The notes: generated by a model from the letters alone, not told the origin. Counted from the first letter of the stretch, positions 36,469-47,210 are shown. The stretch is 64,000 nucleotides of DNA from Luzula sylvatica (GCA_946800325.1 OX326956.1:48097052-48161051), one strand, 5' to 3'. Made by a program: numbers and translations.

Positions 36469-36992
36469 GTTCAAATTTCCTAATGATTTGATTATTTCAA
36501 AACACTATTATTACTAACGTTTACATCAAGCAAGTGTGTAGGATAACACAGGTGCGACACAAAGATGATGAAGATTTTTGGACCAATATGGGGGATTAGC
36601 AATTGCCGATATGGGGGATTAGCAATTGATTCCCTGTTATGTATGGAGATTTTTGGAAATCCGAGGATTAGGAAATTGGAAAAAGGAAATCTTGAAGAAT
36701 TAATAAAATTATTCATATATTGTTATTGCCAATGATTGAATGGTAATTAAGGCAAATATTATCTCCTTGTATTATTTTCTTGTATCGGGTAGGAGTTTAG
36801 CTATAAATAGAGGGCTAGGCTAGAGTTTTATTCATTCCAACAAAGCACAAACAATTGTATTCTCTATTTCTCCAGTATAGTATAATAGTTTGAGTGCCGG
36901 CGGCCGTGATTTTTCCATTCGGGGTTTCCACGTAAAAATACTTGTGTATGTGTGCTGTTCTTGTGTGTTTGTTTGCGGCGACGATCCTAACA
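36464..36992 (+). repeat. Copia-type 5' LTR, related to the young element's LTR
   Basis: 529 bp, starting TGTTGGTTCAAATTTCC and ending CGATCCTAACA, then two bases and TGGTATCAG (PBS, 36995). The first ~100 bp match the 5' end of the young retrotransposon's LTR (minus strand from 18150) at about 80%. After that the sequences diverge. A TATA element (CTATAAATAGAGG) is at 36800-36812. An 18-22-bp ATATGGGGGATTAGCAATTG motif is duplicated at 36587 and 36609. Confidence 0.82.
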
Positions 36993-36994
36993 AG

Positions 36995-37003
36995 TGGTAT
37001 CAG
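36995..37003 (+). promoter_or_regulatory. Primer binding site of the 36.5-kb LTR element
   Basis: TGGTATCAG follows the LTR by two bases. The next bases (GGAA) depart from the usual AGC. Only ~100 bp of internal sequence remain before the dispersed repeat at 37113. Confidence 0.75.
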
Positions 37004-37112
37004 GGAAAATGTTAAGTTTCGAGCAGACGAGAGATGGACGAGAACAAGGTTTAGGTATGCCGGTTCGATGGGCGAGACTTCGGTTACTGGAAGATGCAAG
37101 TAGAAGCGTGAA

Positions 37113-38032
37113 AGAAATACAGTTTTGGATCAACCGTAAAATATACACAAGGATAAACGAACGTACGCATTCGTGGGCATAACTTTCAGTTAATGAATCC
37201 AATTTGAATGGTTCAAATTGGGTTAGATAGATAATGAGATTATCTAGAACTTTCATATCGGAATATATTTCATTGGAACGAAGTATCAGTGTCGTTTTAA
37301 TCAAATACCGAAAAGGTGCAATAGTATGAAAAGGTGTATATAGGATATACATGCCTTTTGGAATTTACCAATTTCGTTTTGATAATAAGATTATCTACAA
37401 CTTTCCTGAAGGTTGAAAATCTGTTAAATGAATTTACCAATTTCGTTTTGACAGAATACTGAAAGGATACATGCAGTTTTCTGTGTGAAAATGTGTATAT
37501 GGGATATACATGCCTTTTGGCCCATTGTAATCCTATGTGATATAAATATGATATTTCTCCCTCTTCTATTTAGTCCAAGCAATTGAATTAATAAGATTAA
37601 TCCAGAAATAAAGAGTCATCTTTCAGAGAGTGAAAGGGTGCGAAAAGAGAGAAACGAGAATTTTTTTTTCTCGGTTTAGAGAATCAATCCAATCGAGCAA
37701 GTCCACCGGTGCTTCGTCTAGGCAGTTGCACCCGCGACCGAGGTGCTATGACTCAGGGTGGATTCGAGTAAAGGAGCGACATGTGTGACTCTTTGGTTGT
37801 GATCAATCCGGAGACGTGTTATTCGTCAACGAAGTGGTGGGAGACGTGTGGGTATCGGACGCACGACTAGTCACCAACGTGATAGGATAAAGAAGGAAAC
37901 ACGATCAACCCTTCGAGCGTGATCAATTTCACGCCGATAAAGATTTATCCTTCTTTTGCATCGTACTCTCAAAGTCGAGGCGTGATCTCGGGTTTTGGGA
38001 ACCGGGCCGGGCCTTCAAATCCACTGCGTGGG
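37113..38032 (+). repeat. Dispersed promoter-like repeat, copy 2
   Basis: Similar to 23530-24527 in full. Has a TATA-like GATATAAATATG near 37539. It is followed by a ~22-bp spacer and then an inverted copy, so 37113-38885 is a large inverted repeat. Confidence 0.8.
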
Positions 38033-38054
38033 CATGGGACGGGAATGAAGGCCC

Positions 38055-38885
38055 TGGGCCCGCGCAGTGGATATGAAGGCCCGGTCCGGTTCCCAAAATC
38101 CAAGATCACGCCATTACTTCGAGGGTACGATGCAATAAAGGATAGATTCATACCGGTGCAAAATTGATTGCACTCGAAGGGTCGATCGCTATTCCTTCTT
38201 TCTCCTATGTCACGTTGGTGACTAGCCCGTGCGTCCCATACCACACGTCTCCCACCGTCTTGACACGCCTCCGGTTGTCTTTCGTGCGTCCCACGTCCAC
38301 ACGCTTCCACAGCCTTTCATCGCTCGTTGACGTTCCTTGTTCCTCCGGTTCAATCACAATCGAAGAGCCACAAGCGTCGCTCCTCTACGTGTATCCACCT
38401 TGAGTCGGAAGACGTCGGTCGCGGATGCAACTGCCTAGACGAAGCACCGGCGAACTTGCTTGATTAGATCGATTCTCTACATCGAGAAAAACTCTTTTTC
38501 TCGGTTTTCTCTCTTCGCACTCTTTCGCTCTTAGAAAGATGGCTCTCAATATTCTGGATAATTCTATTCATTAGAATGAATTGGACTGAATGATATGAGA
38601 GAGAAATATTCTATTTATATCATATAGGATTATGATGGGCCAAAAGGCATATATATCCAATATACACCATTTCACACAAAAAACTGCATGAACCTGTTCA
38701 GTATTCTGTCCATACGAAATTGGTAAATTTTTCTGACATAAAATCAACCTACACAAAAGTTGTAGATAATCTTATTATCTACCCAACCCAGTTTGGCCTT
38801 GCCCAATTGGAGTTAGTATGCGAAAGTTACGGACGTTTTACCAACTGTATGTCAAACTGTCGCATCCTTTCGGTATTCCATTAAA
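38055..38885 (-). repeat. Dispersed promoter-like repeat, copy 3 (inverted)
   Basis: The reverse complement matches copies 1 and 2 from their 3' end back to about position 170. It contains an extra ~60 bp near 38250-38320 with CCACACGTCTCCCACC-type duplicated sequence. It abuts the first 95-bp satellite array. Confidence 0.8.
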
Positions 38886-38892
38886 ACGACAA

Positions 38893-39515
38893 TTTGCCTC
38901 ACGAAGTTTGCCGTGTCGTCAAGTACATGGTGCGCTGTTCGTCGTGCTCAGTCAGGAGGCGCGCATGCTGTCCTCGTTTGCCTCCCTGTCGCTTCATGAA
39001 GTTTGCCGTGTCGTCAAGTGCGTGGCGTGTTGTTCGTCGTGCTCAGTCAAGAGGCGTGCCTGCTGTCCTCGCTTGCCTCCCCATCACTTTGTGAAGTTTG
39101 CCGTGTCGTCAAGTGCGTGGCGTGTTGTTCGTCGTGCTCAGTCAAGAGGCGGGCCTGCTGTCCTCGCTTGCCTCCCCACCACTTTGTGAAGTTTGCCGTG
39201 TCGTCAAGTGCGTGGCGTGTTGTTCGTCGTGCTCAGTCAAGAGGTGCGCCGGCTGTCCTCGCTTGCCTCCCCATCACTTCATGAAGTTTGCCGTGTCGTC
39301 AAGTGCGTGGCGTGTTGTTCGTCGTGCTTAGTCAAGAGGCGTGCCTGCTGTCCTCGCTTGCCTCCCCATCACTTTGTGAAGTTTGCCGTGTCGTCAAGTG
39401 CGTGGCGTGTTATTCGTCGTGCTCAGTCAAGAGGCGTGCCGGCTGTCCTCGCTTGCCTCCCCATCACTTCACGTGAAGTTTGCCGTGTCGTCAAGTGTGT
39501 GGCATTGCTTGTCAA
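38893..39515 (+). repeat. 95-bp satellite array 1, about 6.5 units
   Basis: Unit starts recur every 95 bp (38908, 39003, 39098, 39193, 39288, 39383, then a partial unit). Key words are TTTGCCGTGTCGTCAAGTGC, GTGTTGTTCGTCGTGCTCAG and GCTGTCCTCGCTTGCCTCCC. The reading frames in it only reflect that 95 is not a multiple of three and the unit lacks stops. It is followed by a CT/GA-rich tract (39530-39600). Confidence 0.95.
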
Positions 39516-40000
39516 GTGGTCCCGAGCGAGAGATAAATGAAGCGTGGGGTGGTTCTGAGAGGGAAGGAAGCGGGAGGGAGAGAAAGACAGAGGAGGGTAG
39601 AGAGTTTATTAGGGCTCGTGGGGAATCGAACGGTGGTGAATATTTAATGGAATGGATGGTTGGATGATTATAAACGTGTCACCATATGTGAGGGCATTTG
39701 CACTCTCAATTTAGTGGGAGTTGTCGATTTTTTTTTTTTAATCTTCTTAGTTTATCTTGTAAAATTCTATTTAATCTAAAGAAAATGACAGGATCGAACT
39801 CGCACCTTGTTTGTCATTCATTCAAAAAAAAAATTTAATTTCTTCAATTGAACTTCCAATTCAAACAAAACTATGTTTCAAATATTTTATAGCACAAACA
39901 AAACAATCAAACCAACATTTTTAGAAGTTGTCATAAATCACAATCACCAATCACAATCACCAATCACAATCACCAGTATATCACTCCATCATAAAGGTAT

Positions 40001-41033
40001 TTAAAAACTCATTTGAACCAAAATCGCCTTTGCAAGTACGGTATTGGGTGATTCGGGGTCGGATGACAACCCGGAATTATCCACCTCGTCGTACATATGT
40101 TGAAGTTCGGCGGATACGGCAAGCTCTGAAGCTTCTACGGGTATGGTAACTTCCGATACATCGATTTCGACATTTGTTAATTGCTGTGAAGTCGCTTCCT
40201 GAAACTCGCCTTCGATTTCGACATGGCCCAATTGCTCTGAAGTCCCTTCCTGAAATTCGCCTTCGATTTCAACGGAAAAATCGGATGACTCCGCGGGTAC
40301 TGGCGGAAATAGCTCATGCCTCATCGGGTACTCGCGGCTTGGAATTATCCATCGAATTAGCAATTTTGCGATCTGAAACAATTAAAATTCAAATCAGTAC
40401 GTACATACAATGTTTATTTTTTTTTGATTCAATAATAATAAAGATTATATTGACCTCAAAGACCATCAATACAATGACGATGATTGAAAGAATAATAAAA
40501 GAACGAGAAGCTCTGATGATGCTCATTGTTCCAGACTTAATAAGGCCACCAGTGAGAACTATCGATGAGATGATCCAGTAACTGGAAAGCAAAATGAGCA
40601 CGAAGCATTGTTCCAGTTTCGCAACTAAATACTCAACCTGTTGATAAAGAGAGAGATTTGAAAGCGTTGATTTAAGTAATAAAATCGAGGTAGGAAAAAA
40701 AGAATTACACAAAAGTAGAAACAAGAATCAAGAATTGAAAGAGGGCAAAAGAGAACGTATTGAGATTGGCAATAAATAATAAATGTGGCTAGATCCATAG
40801 AAATAACTAACCATTTGATCGGCAAAAGATAGAATTTTCCTTGGATATTCCCGGAGGAACCTTCCAAAGCAACGATCCAAGATCTTCAACATGTTCTCCA
40901 TGGAAGAAAAGATAAATGCCATGGGAGAACAGCACGCTTTCATCCTTTCGTAATACTCCAAAACGACAATCATTGAATAGTTCGCCCTCTCGCGAATAAT
41001 ACGTAGATATTTGAGTTCTGTGGAATCCGCCAT
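40001..41033 (-). CDS. Unrecognised small membrane protein, three exons
   Basis: Exons 41033-40812, 40637-40455 and 40372-40001, all GT-AG and phase 0, give 258 residues. Residues 1-75 are an amphipathic, positively charged helix-rich part (LKYLRIIRERANYSM, LREYPRKIL). Exon 2 (75-135) has two likely membrane helices (CFVLILLSSYWIISSIVLTG and SFIILSIIVIVLMVFE). Exon 3 starts with a third hydrophobic segment (AKLLIRWII), then an acidic tail with a duplicated VEIEGEFQE...QL motif, VDNSGLSSDPESP and a terminal QMSF. I do not recognise the family and infer no function. Broken relatives of its last exon lie at 8285 and ~30060. Satellite array 1 lies in its 3' flank. Confidence 0.78.
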
Positions 41034-41289
41034 TAAAAGTTTTGTAGAAAAGAAATGTCACAGAGAAGAAGAATAAACAGGATTTGATGTTTTTAGACAT
41101 TAAACAGTCACAAACACACGGGCCATGATGAACCAGTGAGGATAAATTGCTGTATATAGAAATTTTGACGTGAACCAGATCCATAATCCGTTTTAAATAT
41201 TTTTTGGCATTATCTGCAGCATGTTGTACGTGGACAGGACAGCAAGGACCGAAATTAGCAGACGTGGCATGGCAGTATAACAAATAAAT

Positions 41290-41960
41290 AAAAACTTAGT
41301 TAATACTTAATATTCTTCTTAATTCATTAAAAGAAAAGAAATAAAAAAGTAAATTTATGATTATCATTTTAATACATCATTAGCAAAGTTACAGATTAAA
41401 AATTAATTAACAATTAATTCTTCATTAACAAAGTTAATTAACAATTAATTCATAGTTATCAAAAATTTAATACATAATTAAGATCGTTATATATCAAAAA
41501 TTAATTAGGAATATTCACAGTTATACATAAAGATAATTAGCATCCCGAAAAAGTTTGGTTGTTGCAAACAATGTGTAATATACCATTTATATAATAATAA
41601 TAATAATAGTAATAGTAATAGTAATAATATACCATTTATATACAAGATTCTGTCCAAAATCATCTCATAACCAAGTTTTTAATCCAAAGTTAAATAATTG
41701 TTGCCACACTATTTTACATTAAAACCATTTGTACTTTTTAAGATTACAAAAAATCATTAATGTTTAAAAAAATCATATTAATTGTTTAAAAAAAATTTCG
41801 AAAATTTGATAATTCATGTAATTTTATCTTTTGTCATCCAATATAAAAAAAAACAATTATTGTAATTATTGTAAAATCTTATAATTTTGAAATTATTGTA
41901 AAATCTTATAAATTTGAAAGATTTTGGATAAAATTTTGTCCGAAATTCTTTGAACAAGAT
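41290..41960. other. AT-rich intergenic, no gene seen
   Basis: TTAATTAACAATTAATTC-type words are repeated at 41400-41460, and short (AAT)/(AGT) runs at 41595-41630. Nothing else stands out. Confidence 0.5.
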
Positions 41961-41964
41961 CCGG

Positions 41965-42040
41965 ACCCTAAAACATAAACATCCCACAATTCCACCTCCG
42001 AAATATTTACAAAATCATAATTAATTATACATTTCAACAA

Positions 42041-42085
<45 letters not shown>

Positions 42086-42150
42086 TTAATGCCCATTTTG
42101 TTGTAAAGTTTATTGGTTCTTGGCTCCAAGAATTTAAATCGACTAGGAAA
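41965..42150 (-). pseudogene. ULP1 SUMO-protease fragment (exon 7 - intron - exon 8 start)
   Basis: Matches 3515-3695 in the same orientation: CATCCCACAATTCCACCT, then TTTCAACAAGTAATAATA, then CCCATTTTGTTGTAAAG and TTGGTTCTTGGCTCCAAGAA. The intron has gained an (AAT)n run (42042-42084) and the exon has lost a few codons. Independent of the fragment at 29591. Confidence 0.85.
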
Positions 42151-42433
42151 ATACTAGCGCTACACAGCGAGAATATTAATTATGTTTTTCATTGTAATAC
42201 AAAACACATATAAATGTAATAATATCGATAATATCATTTCATAATATAATTATTTGAACTAATTTGTCTATGATTATGTATATGCTTTACAATTATTTTA
42301 CATTATTATAAGGTATAAAAAAAAATTCATGCCATTGTATAATAATAATAATATATAAGGTATAAAATAATTTTACAAAAAAAATAACAACAAATACTAT
42401 ATCATTGTTTTTCCCAACATTTCATACAATATC

Positions 42434-42765
42434 TGAAAGAAATATAGTTTCGGATCAACCGTAAAAGTGTACACAAGGATAAACGAACGTACGCGTTCAT
42501 GGACATAATTTGCAGTTAATGAATCCAATTTGAATAGTACAAATTGGGTTAGAGAGATAATAAGATTATCTAGAACTTTCATGAAGAAATATTTTTCATT
42601 TGAGCGATGTATCCGTATCGTTTTAATGGAATACCGAAATAATACGATAGTTTGACATACAGTTAGTAAAATCGTCATAACTTTCGCATCCGAACTCCAA
42701 TTGGGCTTGGCCAAATCGGATTGGAAAGATAATATAAGATTATCTACATCTTTCGCATCCGTGTC
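42434..42765 (+). repeat. Dispersed promoter-like repeat, copy 4 (truncated)
   Basis: First ~330 bp of the repeat (GGATCAACCGTAAAAGTG at the start). It breaks off inside GATTATCTACATCTTTCG and passes straight into satellite array 2. Confidence 0.8.
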
Positions 42766-43418
42766 ATCAAGTGTGTGGCTTGCTGTTCTTCGTGCTCAGT
42801 CAAGAGGCGCGCCGGATGTCTTCGCTTGCCTCCCCGTCGCTTCATGAAGTTTGCCGTGTCGTCAAGTGCGTGGCGTGTTGTTCGTCGTGCTCAGTCAAGA
42901 GGGGCGCCGTCTGTCCTCGCTTGCCTCTCTGTCGCATCATGAAGTTTGCCGTGTCGTCAAGTGCGTGGCGTGCTGTTCGTCGTGCTCAGTCAGGAGACGC
43001 GCCTGCTGTCCTTGTTTGCCTCCCTGTCGCTTCATGAAGTTTGCCGTGTCGTCAAGTGCGTGGCGTGTTGTTCGTCGTGCTCAGTCAAGAGGGGCGCCGT
43101 CTGTCCTCGCTTGCCTCTCTGTCGCATCATGAAGTTTGCCGTGTCGTCAAGTGCGTGGCGTGCTGTTCGTCGTGCTCAGTCAGGAGACGCGCCTGCTGTC
43201 CTTGTTTGCCTCCCTGTCGCTTCATGAAGTTTGCCGTGTCGTCAAGTGCGTGGCGTGTTGTTCGTCGTGCTCAGTCAAGAGGGGCGCCGTCTGTCCTCGC
43301 TTGCCTCCCCATCACTTTGTGAAGTTTGCTGTGTCGTCAAATGCATGGCGTGTTGTTCGTCGTGCTCAGTCAAGAGGTGCGCCGGCTGTCCTCGCTTGCC
43401 TCCCCATCGCTTCATCAA
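42766..43418 (+). repeat. 95-bp satellite array 2, about 7 units, 190-bp higher order
   Basis: Same unit as array 1. Units starting at 42851 and 43041 are nearly identical, as are 42946 and 43136, so a 190-bp dimer was amplified. GGGGCGCCGTCTG marks one half of the dimer and GACGCGCCTGCTG the other. Confidence 0.95.
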
Positions 43419-44419
43419 TTTTAACGCTTCATCAATTTTAAAAGTCTCTAAATAAAAAAGTGAAACCTGAGAGAGCCCTTCCTTCTTCAGGGGTATAACC
43501 GGAATAATTTTTTACCTTCACACAAGACCCAAATTATATATCCAGCAAATCATGAGATGCCTTGGAACTCAGAAATCAGAATTAATAGTTAAAACCAAAA
43601 ATTAATTAAAATTAATCTCCACATTGCACCTACCATTTCCTAAATTGGGAAATAATCTCAAACTTGATACATTTTTAAAAGAAAAATTATATTTATCACC
43701 TCTAATATTTTCTCAATATATTGATTTGTTGGCAATATTAATTAAACATACTAAATATTAAATTATTTTAGATAATAAATCATAATAGGTGACAAACCGT
43801 ATTAATTAGGTGACGATCATATTAATTAGATTGTAAACCACATTGATTAGGTGGTAAACCAAATTATTAAAAAATATATTTGATTTATTTAATATTTGAT
43901 TTTTATTATATTTAATTTAACACATGATATGTCATATTTATTGAACAAATTTTTATTATTTTATTTTCAATCATTTTTAAAAGCAAAATATTTCATTTTT
44001 ATTTTACTTATTTTTGCGATTTTTTTTTTATTGTTATAATTTTGTTTATTTTATATGATAGTTTCATTCACGTGTATCCGTTTATCACATGTTAAATGAT
44101 ATATTAATTCAGTCCAATATTTTTCTTTTCCAAATTTATATATTTAAATTTGATTAATTATATATGGTGACAAACAAACTTGTTAATTATTTTTCACTCC
44201 AAACAATAAATTTCACTTTTGATTACCAAAAATTCGAACACATCAAACGACATATACAAAAGAAACATATATCCTTCAAATACTAAGCCTCATTTTACTC
44301 GGCATAATGGAAGAATCCTTCAAAATCCTCCAAAATCATTCGCATTAAACAACCCCATAAAAGAAACCCATGTCCTTCCAAACTTCACGCTCATTTCACT
44401 TTCTCGACAAATCTAAAAT

Positions 44420-44929
44420 CTAAAATCCTTCTAAATCCCCCGCACCAAACGGCTCCTCCCTGGATTTCAATGATTTACCGATATCCTCATGCGCATTGGT
44501 TGCCACATCGTGAACCCTAATAATGCAAAGAAGTTTTAGAAAGCCGTTTGTCAGACATACTTTCTCCAACTCGGCCCATTTAAAAGAAAATCCATATATG
44601 TGGTCGGAGTTTCTAAAAACACGGTACCCTTCATTTATCACAGTATGCGCTTCGTCTCTCCTCGAAAAACCCATACCCAACGAGACTCCGAGACCCTTGT
44701 GATCATCGAGAAGCTTAAGAAAGATGGAACCATAATCATTTTTATTGTCTTGGCCTATATAAGGGCATGATTTAGGATAGAAAAGGATAACCCATTCATA
44801 CCCCCCTGATTTAAATTTGGGGGTCGTGATACGGTGTTTGCCTTGAATTTTGGAATAATTTATTTTGAATCGATTCGCCCTTCCGTCTGTGTGTATTGTG
44901 GGCGTCTCGGTAGTATTTTTGGAGGTCAT
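44420..44929 (-). CDS. MATH-domain protein, copy B
   Basis: 169 residues, single exon, near-identical to copy A at 33401-33910 (same domain and landmarks ITTPKFKSGGYEWVILFYPK and FSFKWAELEK). Both frames are intact. The changes cluster in a short loop (about residues 95-115), with the rest almost unchanged. Either a recent duplication with local conversion or selection could explain this. Confidence 0.8.
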   Translation of the reverse strand: MTSKNTTETPTIHTDGRANRFKINYSKIQGKHRITTPKFKSGGYEWVILFYPKSCPYIGQDNKNDYGSIFLKLLDDHKGLGVSLGMGFSRRDEAHTVINEGYRVFRNSDHIYGFSFKWAELEKVCLTNGFLKLLCIIRVHDVATNAHEDIGKSLKSREEPFGAGDLEGF

Positions 44930-45229
44930 TCTTGATTGGTGTGATTACTTTCGAAATTTTAAAAGAATGGACCGATATAAAATTATCACTAAATGAGCAC
45001 ACCTTTATAAAATGATCACTACAAAAAATTAACATATAAATTATTCTAAAATTATAACATGATCTCATTTTAAAAGAATGAACCATCTTGATAAATTCAA
45101 CATTAATGTTACTAGGGATTGTTTCAAATAGAAATTTAATCAGATAATATTGTTAAGAAAAATCCAATGTCGAAATTACAATTTAAAACCTAATTTTTGA
45201 TAAAAATAAATAAATATCATAATATGATA

Positions 45230-45900
45230 GTAACCACACATAGGAGCGGTGATTTGGACATGAACATTTCTTATGATAGCAACAAATTATTTTCTATAAC
45301 CATAAAAAATATTCATGTCCCCATCAGAAAACCAGAGATGGCCATTAGAAGAAGAATATTTTTCATAATTGCAATAATTAATTTTCTGTCACCATAAAAA
45401 AAACATTCTTTGTCGAAATCGTTATCCAGTAGTGGTTCGAACAGTAATATTTTGTTTGTGGGAAATTAATTTTCACAACCATCGAAATTAATGTTCATGC
45501 CCGAATCAAAGATGATCATTGGAAATGAACATTTTTGTATGATTGCATGAATTAATTTTCTGCAACTATAAAAAACGTTCAAGTCCAAATAATTATAAAG
45601 AAGATATAAAAAAAAATATTCCTCTCCCATATCCATCTCCGATTCTCTGATTCGGACATGGAAATTTTCGATGATTGCAAGAATTAAATTCCCGCAACCA
45701 TAAAAATATTATTATTGAAAGCATTAACGGGATAGTAATTCCGACAAGAACAATTTTGATGATCGCAAAAAAATAATTCCTGCAATCATAAAAAAATATT
45801 CTTCTTTTAATGATCATTTCTTCAGATAGGAATATTTTCAATGGTTACATGAATTAATTTACAGCAATCATAAAAACAAATATTACTATCCGAATTACCA
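45230..45900. repeat. Diverged tandem repeat, about seven 80-130-bp units
   Basis: Each unit ends near ATGAATTAATTTTCTGCAAC followed by CATAAAAAA and ATTC or similar, with an ATGATTGC- or GATGATCGC-like core. The equivalent place in duplication A (34600-34670) has one unit. Confidence 0.75.
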
Positions 45901-46089
45901 TCCTTACAAAATCCATTCTAAAAATAACAATTAAAAATATACGAGGAGTTAAGACGATTCTTACCTTTTACGCATAATGTTTTTGGAACGCGAAAAAAAA
46001 GTGTTAATAGTGGAGAATGAGATTTAAAACAGATAATGGATTGATTGATTGATTACATTTACGGAGACATTGCTTATATCCAAAAGTTG

Positions 46090-46680
46090 GCCGAGCCGAG
46101 CGGGAAAGCCAAAAGGGCGAAAAGGGAGACTCTGAGGCGGAGGCAAACCCTAGCTGCCTCCGCCTCCGCCAACACCTCCCCTCACCAGCCCAAGAGCGAC
46201 GGGCGAGGCCGACAGCTCCGAGAGGCGAACTCGAACTCCGAACTCCGCGACGGGCGACGGCGAAACTCGAACTCCGCGACGACGGCGAGGAAAGGGAGCC
46301 AGCGGGAGAGGAAAGAGGCCCTGGCGGAAATCCGGCGACGGAAACTTGCGAGGGTAGGCGATTCTGAGGGCGATTGCCAGGCGACTCGGAGGGCGAGGCG
46401 AGGGCGGCGGCTAGGGTTTCGACGCAGATCCGACGCTAGGGTAAAGCTTTGAACTTTTGAACCAGAAACGAGGGTTTCCGAAGCTAGCGAGTTCAAGTAA
46501 TTGGAGCTTGATTGTGGACAAACCACGAGGGTTTCTGGTTCGAGGGTTTCTGCTTCGGTAATTGGTTTGCCTAGCGTTTCGACGCAGTTCAAATCGTGGT
46601 TTCCGAAGCTTGATTGTACTTCATTTGTTTCGGTAATTGGTTTGAACCAGAAACGAGGGTTTTCGAAGCTTGATTGCGTC
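46090..46680. other. GC-rich island, possible captured gene 5' region
   Basis: A sharp rise in GC after duplication B: GAGGCGG, CGACGGGCGACGG and AAACCCTAGCTGCC-type sequence. Open frames exist on both strands (plus 46045-46452, Arg-rich; minus 46182-46592), as expected for GC-rich DNA; neither resembles a family I know. The 3' half has a motif with CGAGGGTTTC and TTCGGTAATTGGTTTG repeated two or three times. It ends at a CACTA terminus. Confidence 0.4.
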
Positions 46681-46685
46681 GGCTA

Positions 46686-46978
46686 CACTACAACACATAT
46701 GGACTATTGGGGCAGCCAAAACTGACCCAACAAGACCTCAAAACCGTCCCTATAGGTTATTGGGTCGGTGAGGCGACCCTAAATGGGTGTCCCTAAAAGC
46801 TGCGTTCCTGTCAGGGGCGGGCCGACCCTTTAACGTTTTTGGGGCGGTATTTAATGGGGCGGGCCGACCCTATAACTATCAGTCAATTCACAGCAGAAAT
46901 AGTACTGTCAGTACTGACGCGTCAGCTATTGGGGCTGGCCGACCCTAATAGTATTTATTAATATTTTTTTAAATTCGA

Positions 46979-46980
<2 letters not shown>
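46686..46980. mobile_element. CACTA-type left terminus with subterminal repeats
   Basis: CACTACAACACATATGGACT starts at 46686. Copies of GGGCGGGCCGACCCTATAAC-like and GGCCGACCCTAATAG sequences follow as subterminal repeats and recur at 47287-47300. No matching right end was found. AGTACTGTCAGTACTG words flank the (TA)n tract. Confidence 0.6.

Positions 46981-47210
<230 letters not shown>

Larger units (their letters stand above)
43425..46085. repeat. Segmental duplication B carrying a MATH gene
   Basis: Direct copy of 32445-34860, about 11 kb downstream. Starts at the end of satellite array 2 (ATCAATTTTAAAAGTCTC) and ends where a GC-rich region begins. Confidence 0.93.

Noticed and set aside
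38818..39667. A ladder of ~90-residue ORFs with the same Cys/Arg-rich sequence
   Set aside because: They arise from reading a stop-poor 95-bp satellite in successive frames; starts are not ATG and each array repeats the pattern.
46045..46452. Arg-rich ORF in the GC island
   Set aside because: Its first codons are in the duplicated AT-rich block and the rest is GC-rich sequence open on both strands; no domain recognised.
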